From the NCBI GenBank assembly GCA_018985225.1, contig JADGIF010000302.1:1-11385 (forward strand): a stretch of 11,385 bases of DNA, read 5' to 3'. Below, in pieces: positions 7,472-11,385 of the stretch; the first letter of the stretch is position 1; every line of letters begins with the position of its first letter. The notes under the pieces were generated by a model. That model was given only the letters and a program-made list of their open reading frames with translations, was not told the origin of the DNA and searched no databases. This stretch comes from Amoeboradix gromovi (lineage: Eukaryota; Sanchytriomycota; Sanchytriomycetes; Sanchytriales; Sanchytriaceae). Made by a program: the position numbers and the translations under genes.

Positions 7472-8252
7472 ATGCTCTTCGCGAATTTGATTGCAGCGAT
7501 AACCTATGGAGAGCCATTTCACTTTAGAAAGCTTGAAAATCTAAAGCGTCGTTACATAACTAGTATTTCAACATCAGGAGACCTGACGTGTGTAGTTAGT
7601 GAACAGCTTTATTGTTGGAACACCCTATGATGTCTCAACTCCATTACAACTTAAAAAACAAAAACAAAAAGAAAATCTCTTTATGGATCGTATTTCCATT
7701 TACGGAAAGACTGCCTGTGCAACTTCGTTTACTCTTAAAGTTTATTGCACAAAAGACATAACAGCAGATTCTGTAGATTGGGTACAAGCATATGAGTATC
7801 CTGGCTTGCAGACTATGAGAATAGAGCTTGATGGGGATACTGCCTGTGTTTCTACTGATTCCTATGTGAAATGCACGAGTTTCTCGAGTATATTCGACAA
7901 TATACCAGTTTGGAAAAAGAAAAAGCTAGCAAAAGGTTGGGTATTTGCCATGTCTATCTCAGGTGATCACGCATGCGCGAATTACCTTTCTGGCAGAGTT
8001 GACTGCACCTATAATTTTAGTGCCGATAGTCCTAAGTGGTGGACATTAGACAGTTCTATTGGTAGAATTTGGATCAATAAAGGTAGGACCTGCGGCATAT
8101 CTTCAGGTGACCCCAGATCACTCATCTGCTATCAGAATGGAAAATGGAGAGCCCAAAAAATAAGTATCAATGCATTTGATCTAGATGACACGCACCTTGT
8201 CCTACAGGATGCAGGTTCTAATGAGTTCTTTCTTGCTGAATTCCCTAAATAA
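7472..8252 (+). CDS. Secreted RCC1-like repeat protein with one reading-frame break
   Basis: ATG 7472 opens with a hydrophobic signal-peptide-like start (MLFANLIAAITYG), then basic residues. Five degenerate repeats of the form I-x3-G-x2-(T/A)C-x(9-12)-C follow: GDLTCVVSEQLYCW, GKTACATSFTLKVYC, GDTACVSTDSYVKC, GDHACANYLSGRVDC and GRTCGISSGDPRSLIC. This matches the RCC1/beta-propeller blade core (GxxHxCAL...VxCWG). A full RCC1 propeller has seven blades, so this is short or partial. The first repeat lies in frame 2 and ends at TGA 7628-7630; the rest is in frame 3. Skipping one base in the CCC near 7623-7625 joins them (259 aa). Alternatively a GT-AG segment of 19 nt, 7588-7606, restores the frame (253 aa) but removes the first Cys pair. 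A direct GTG start at 7599 is unlikely in a eukaryote. Function is unknown; RCC1-type propellers usually bind proteins. Confidence 0.65.
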
Positions 8253-8253
8253 A
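8248..8253 (+). terminator. AATAAA overlapping the stop of the RCC1-like gene
   Basis: The hexamer spans the TAA stop (8250-8252), the same arrangement as at the AOX stop. Weak evidence on its own. Confidence 0.3.
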
Positions 8254-8593
8254 TCAAGCTGGCACTTGTTACAATAGTCTTCAACGTATCCCGGTTGGAT
8301 GCAAAACAATACTTTTTCTAGTGAAAGTTTGATTTTGAAAATGCGATCATGAAATATACTAAGCCTTTCTTTAGAAACTCTAGTGTCAAAAGGGATACAA
8401 CACTTTAAAAATTTCAGATATAAAGCACATAATCATAGATTTTTGGAAAACCCTATTAAGCAAGGTAAGAAAAATGAGTAATATCAATTTATTTCTTTTC
8501 ACGGCATAATTGCAAGCAAAGTCCAAACAAGCACAATGTGTTATTGAATGTTACTTGGTTTTGCCTATAAAGCGCTTTCAATTGCGCCCTCAC
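8253..8593. other. Gene-free stretch, possibly a more decayed 5' extension of the 28S relic
   Basis: No open frame of note. GGAAAACCCTATTAAGC at 8445-8461 resembles the conserved 28S element GGAAGACCCTATTGAGC, which in intact genes lies upstream of the segment starting near 8594, so the rRNA relic may begin here in a badly decayed state. The rest shows no match I can defend. Confidence 0.35.
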
Positions 8594-9290
8594 AGTGACA
8601 GGTTGGTAGTTTGGCTGGGGTGGCACATCTGTTAAAAGGTACGTAGGTGTCCTATGGGGAGCTCATTGAGAACAGAAATCTCAAGTAGAAGACAGGGGTA
8701 AAAGCTCCGTTGATTTTGGTGTTCAGAATGCACACAAACCATCAAAGTGTGGCCTAAGTATCCTTAATCTCCCTGGAGTCTAGGGCTTGAGGTGTCTGAA
8801 AAATTACTACAGTGGCAACTGCTTCTGGCATCCAAGCGTTCATAGTGACATCGCTTTTTGATCCTTCGATGTCGGCTCCTCCTATCATACCGAAGCAGAG
8901 TTCGGTAAGTGTCTGATTGTTCACCCCTAATAGGGAACGTGAGCTGGGTTTAGACGGTAGTGAGACAGGTTAGTTTTACCCTAATGATGGGTCGTCATCC
9001 GCACAGTAATTCAACCTAGTACTAGAGGAACCATTGGTTCGAGTCTCTGGTGTGTGCTCTTAGCTGGTAAGCTAGGGCAGCCCGGCTACGCTCGTAGGAT
9101 AACGGCTGAACGCCTCTAGGTCGGAACACACGCTGGAAGAGCACTCTTTTATTAAGCGGCGTAAGAGTCAAAGTAAGATGGCGGTTACGCAAACGAGATT
9201 GCTAAATCTTGTAGTTCGGGCTTCGTATTTAGTGGTGAACTGAACACAACCGTAAGCCATTTTGTGTCTTTAGAAGCGAGATGTAATCAT
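8594..9290 (+). pseudogene. 3' portion of a 28S (LSU) rRNA gene, decayed
   Basis: Recognisable eukaryotic 28S domain V-VI blocks occur in the right order: TTTGGCTGGGGTGGCACATC (8610-8629), GAGAACAGAAATCTC, GATGTCGGCTC, CATACCGAAGCAGA, GGGAACGTGAGCTGGGTTTA, GTGAGACAGGTTAGTTTTAC, AGTACTAGAGGAACC (9018-9032) and GGCTGAACGCCTCTA (about 9105-9119). The match is firm to about 9150, and the true 3' end is uncertain. It differs at positions that are invariant in working ribosomes. The peptidyl-transferase block reads CAGTGGCAACTG instead of CAGGGATAACTGG, the sarcin-ricin loop reads GTACTAGAGG instead of GTACGAGAGG, and CCTATGGGG replaces CCTAAGGGG. The 5' two-thirds of the gene are absent or unrecognisable. 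A pseudogene or orphan fragment is therefore the best reading, although one stem (TTGAGA/TCTCAA) has paired changes. Confidence 0.85.
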
Positions 9291-10063
9291 AGATGTTGTC
9301 AACCGGATATGCCTATTATAGACGCAAAATCAAAAGATGAGAAATGTTGATGAAAAGTGAAAGTCGTCGTTTAGGAATAGAATTATGCTATTCCTACTCA
9401 GTACTGCATAAGAAATTATTGCGACAGTTAAATACAAGATATGCATTTACTCTCAAGTATAAGAGGATCGCATTCTTTCGAGATGTTGCTGAGATTTAAT
9501 CACTACTAGAATACGATCCAGTCAAATATTGATGATTCAGGACAACTCCAGAAGGGACGAAAAAAATAATTTGACAATAACTACCTTGTGGGTACAGCCT
9601 TCAAATACTCCAATGGCAGTATACTAAGAACTGAATACAAAAGTAGGGACCCGAAATGCAAGACTGCAAAGCAATCGGAAATTTTTAAACACTTTGCCAC
9701 GTTACAAGAGCGTTATAGAGATGATTTAGGGAGATGCTGCAGTATTGTCAGCTAAAAGATTGAATTTACGTGGGCTCGATTTAGAGCTTTTTAACCAGAA
9801 CGCTGTGATGACGCATTTAGGCTCCTGTAGTTTGCACGCGAATGTCTTTAACATTTAATATTATTTGCTTAAACAATACAATGCCTATATGATCTGATAC
9901 TTTGACTTAGCTTTTCTCTTTGATTCCAAGTATGATGTTCTCTATGAAAAATAGCTGATGTGAAGGTTGCATCCATAAACAGTCGAACAGTTAAATATTC
10001 GAGTGGATGACAACATCAATTATGTTGAATAAACTTTCAGTTATACTTTTGCATAATTCAAGG
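9291..10063. other. Gene-free stretch with a hairpin and one short open stretch
   Basis: Apart from the hairpin at 9372-9396, I see only a 40-codon open stretch without a start (9736-9855, reading AAVLSAKRLNLRGLDLELF...) and another of about 60 codons just upstream in a different frame, ending in a stop near 9753. Neither resembles a family I know. Stops occur at about the rate expected for AT-rich random sequence. Confidence 0.4.
9372..9396 (+). repeat. Perfect 9-bp hairpin downstream of the 28S relic
   Basis: TAGGAATAG and CTATTCCTA are perfect inverted arms around the 7-nt loop AATTATG. The hairpin lies roughly 80 nt past the apparent 3' end of the 28S relic. It could be a remnant of rRNA processing or termination structure, or chance. 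Confidence 0.6.
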
Positions 10064-10372
10064 CTCTGGAGTAGCAGAAGCGGGCAACAAAAAGAGACAA
10101 TGAGCTACTCGATGACGGAGTAAAAAGCACTAGCACTAAATTATAGTAATCTTTTCAGCCTATTAAGCTGTGGATAAAATCATCATTCACGCCAGAAAAG
10201 TCATCAGAGGTTACATCACAACTTATAGAGTATCTAAGTGCTATCATCTGCCATAAAAATGACCAGCCTATTGTTAGGAGTCGTATTCTGCATTGATAGC
10301 TTCAATGTGGCCAATGACACATCTGCTCAAGGGATAATTGGAATCCTTAAAACTAACAAAGGTGATTTTTAG
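10064..10372 (+). pseudogene. Relic of a Ty1/copia-type RNase H domain (C-terminal half), multiply frameshifted
   Basis: Three consecutive reading segments in frames 2, 1 and 2 hold copia RNase H motifs in the canonical order. First, at 10067-10138: LWSSRSGQQ, then ETMSYSMTE, stop, KALAL (canonical W-S-KKQ-T-x-S-x-S-x-TEAEY-x-AL). Second, at 10159-10293: KLWIKS, EKSSEVTSQ, SAI, KN and PIVRSRILH (canonical W-x-x-x-LL-x-EL, then DN-x-SAI-x3-KNP-x3-RSKHID). Third, at 10295-10369: DSFNVANDTSAQGII and LKTNKGDF (canonical HF-x-R-x4-G-x-I, ST-x-x-Q-AD). Motif spacings (TE to W about 18 codons, W to RS 36, D to G 12) are close to those in plant and insect copia elements (about 15, 38 and 13). There is one in-frame stop and two frameshifts. 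No LTRs, integrase or RT were recognised. This is inference from eye alignment and the main risk is over-reading of AT-rich DNA. Confidence 0.5.
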
Positions 10373-10731
10373 ATAACTTTGGATTATTTGTTTCGTTGGA
10401 CATGAATCCCTCAAAACCAAGGAAATTATATGCCAGACAGTTCCACCAAAGTCACATAATCTACTTAAAATAGTTTACCATCTGGACTGAAAATAGACAA
10501 TGCACGATCATATGCTATATTGGAATGTCTCAAAAAACAAAATTTCAATTATTAGTACTGAATTGACTCATCATAGTTTGTAAAAAGGCGATATGCCTCA
10601 AGTTAGCAATAAATTGCTTTCAAATTTTTGCTAAGTTATAGATCACTTAATTCAAGGACCCCTATTTTAAAATATTAGTGTTTCTAATTTGGATTTTATT
10701 TGCAATCAAATTATGAAAACACCCTGAATAC
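10373..10731. other. Gene-free stretch after the copia-like relic
   Basis: Contains scattered open stretches with internal stops and no motif I can defend. A matching LTR would be expected hereabouts if the element were once complete; none was seen by eye. Confidence 0.35.
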
Positions 10732-11019
10732 TCAGTGAGTATTTATTCTTGGCACCTTCGCACCAAATGGTTGACATTTATACCACTTACATCGCGTAGA
10801 CTGGAAGGACATACCACAATATGTGCAACTATCTTTAGCAAATATTGCTGATGACTCTACCTTTGTAAATAGTCGAACATAAAAATTAATGCACTGGCAC
10901 AACAATGGTAGAACCACCTTTTTTAATCGATTAGCATTGTCTACCACACCTTTCAACACAAGTGTTAACGCATGCTCATGACTGAAATCAGAATGAGAAG
11001 CCATTCCACCATATTTCAT
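10732..11019 (-). CDS. Small Cys-rich hypothetical protein, 95 aa
   Basis: ATG 11019 to TGA 10732. Residues 1-35 are unremarkable. LPLLCQCINFYVRLF (around 37-51) is moderately hydrophobic, and the C-terminus holds a possible zinc site, CTYCGMSFQSTRCKWYKC (C-x2-C-x8-C-x4-C). Family not recognised. It lies between two relics (copia-like at 10064-10372, and copy 2 of the 6875 family at 11138-11385) and may itself be a fragment of a mobile-element protein. It lacks the His of a retroviral-type CCHC knuckle, so a Gag assignment is not supported. The open frame of 95 codons in this composition is longer than most chance frames here, but the gene remains doubtful. Confidence 0.35.
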   Translation of the reverse strand: MKYGGMASHSDFSHEHALTLVLKGVVDNANRLKKVVLPLLCQCINFYVRLFTKVESSAIFAKDSCTYCGMSFQSTRCKWYKCQPFGAKVPRINTH

Positions 11020-11137
11020 GAAATTCGATTCTGGTTATCTGCCACCGGCTAGTGTCAGCATATATATGCAAGTGATGCATATCAAACCACCCTGTTTGGA
11101 TTTTTTACTGTGTTGTCTATAAATGGCGAACAAGTTA

Positions 11138-11385
11138 CATATGGGACACCAAATATAAAAACTAGACTAACTCGTTTTTAAAGAAGGTACACCATACAGA
11201 GGAAATGCTATCATTAATAAAAGATCTTCTGTTATACCAAGACTCTTTCATTACTTTCAATCCCCTCTTCAAAATAAAACTAGAAGACCCTGCATCTCTT
11301 TCAAATACATGAGGTCTTTGAGCATCTAAGCAAAAGGTGCATTTTCTTAGACGGTAATCTTTTCTAGAGTCATTTTGTAATGTTA
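11138..11385 (-). pseudogene. Broken gene of the same family as 6875-7198, copy 2, running off the window
   Basis: The reverse strand of 11138-11326 aligns with plus-strand 6940-7128. On the minus strand an open stretch reads KCTFC, FERDAG, SSSFILKRGL, ESWYNRRSFIN and then ends at TAG. After a 1-nt frame change the homology to copy 1 resumes as YGVPSLK and SSFYIWCPICN, with TAG where copy 1 has TGG (Trp). Here the sequence upstream of FERD has a CTFC motif in place of the Lys-rich run of copy 1. Each copy is broken at different places, so both decayed independently after duplication. The gene's 5' part lies beyond the window end. Product unknown; the CxxC pairs (CTFC, CPIC) hint at metal binding. 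Confidence 0.55.

Noticed and set aside
7599-7601. GTG as the start of the RCC1-like protein
   Set aside because: Unlikely in a eukaryote, and an upstream ATG with a signal peptide and a matching repeat exists in the neighbouring frame.
9034-9046. GGTTCGAGTCTC resembling a tRNA B box
   Set aside because: It sits just after the sarcin-ricin loop block of the 28S relic, where a similar sequence is expected; no cloverleaf or A box fits around it.
9736-10140. Apparent long decayed gene in one frame
   Set aside because: Stops appear at about the rate expected by chance in DNA of this composition, and no family motif is present.
10295-10560. Ty3/gypsy-type RNase H or integrase reading (VANDTSAQG, LKIDNARSY, FTIWTENRQ)
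   Set aside because: Considered first, but the motif distances need large deletions and frame jumps; the copia reading explains 10064-10372 with better order and spacing.
11058-11069. Palindrome GCATATATATGC
   Set aside because: A 12-nt AT-rich palindrome is easily expected by chance and has no supporting context.

Overview
This is a eukaryotic nuclear window: AT-rich, gene-dense on the left and relic-rich on the right. The evidence for a eukaryote is an alternative oxidase gene split by a 19-nt GT-AG intron, a DUS4-type tRNA-dihydrouridine synthase, a tail-anchored coiled-coil protein, a eukaryote-type 28S rRNA fragment, AATAAA motifs at gene ends and no bacterial-style ribosome binding sites. 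A tiny intron, compact spacing and a mitochondrial alternative oxidase would fit an early-diverging fungus of the Rozella/microsporidian side or a small-intron protist such as a piroplasm. The sequence alone does not decide between them, and the retroelement-like relic argues somewhat against a piroplasm.

Layout. 1-331: broken C-terminal end of a TnpB/Fanzor-type protein. 475-1935 (+): 486-aa coiled-coil protein with a C-terminal membrane anchor. 2313-2708 and 2734-3327 (+): two unrecognised genes only 25 nt apart. 4081-4980 (-): DUS4-like tRNA-dihydrouridine synthase. 5256-6126 (+): mitochondrial alternative oxidase, divergent from DUS4, with the 19-nt intron at 5611-5629. Up to about 6130 the window looks like ordinary host genome.

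From about 6700 onward the window is mostly decayed material. A broken gene lies at 6875-7198, and a second diverged copy in the opposite orientation lies at 11138-11385; a 31-nt piece of the same repeat sits at 6723-6753. A secreted RCC1-like repeat protein (7472-8252) carries a single-base reading-frame break. About 8594-9290 holds the 3' part of a 28S rRNA gene with changes in universally conserved peptidyl-transferase and sarcin-ricin loop positions, so it is probably a pseudogene. 10064-10372 holds fragments in several frames whose motif order and spacing match the C-terminal half of a Ty1/copia RNase H domain. A small Cys-rich ORF (10732-11019, -) lies between that relic and the second repeat copy.

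DUS4 (tRNA modification) and the oxidase (ubiquinol oxidation in mitochondria) are housekeeping functions that share an upstream region but no evident pathway. The right half has the look of a mobile-element and rDNA graveyard, perhaps subtelomeric or rDNA-flanking. I found no intact new system; the most notable signals are the three independent classes of decayed mobile or repeat sequence and the decayed rRNA.
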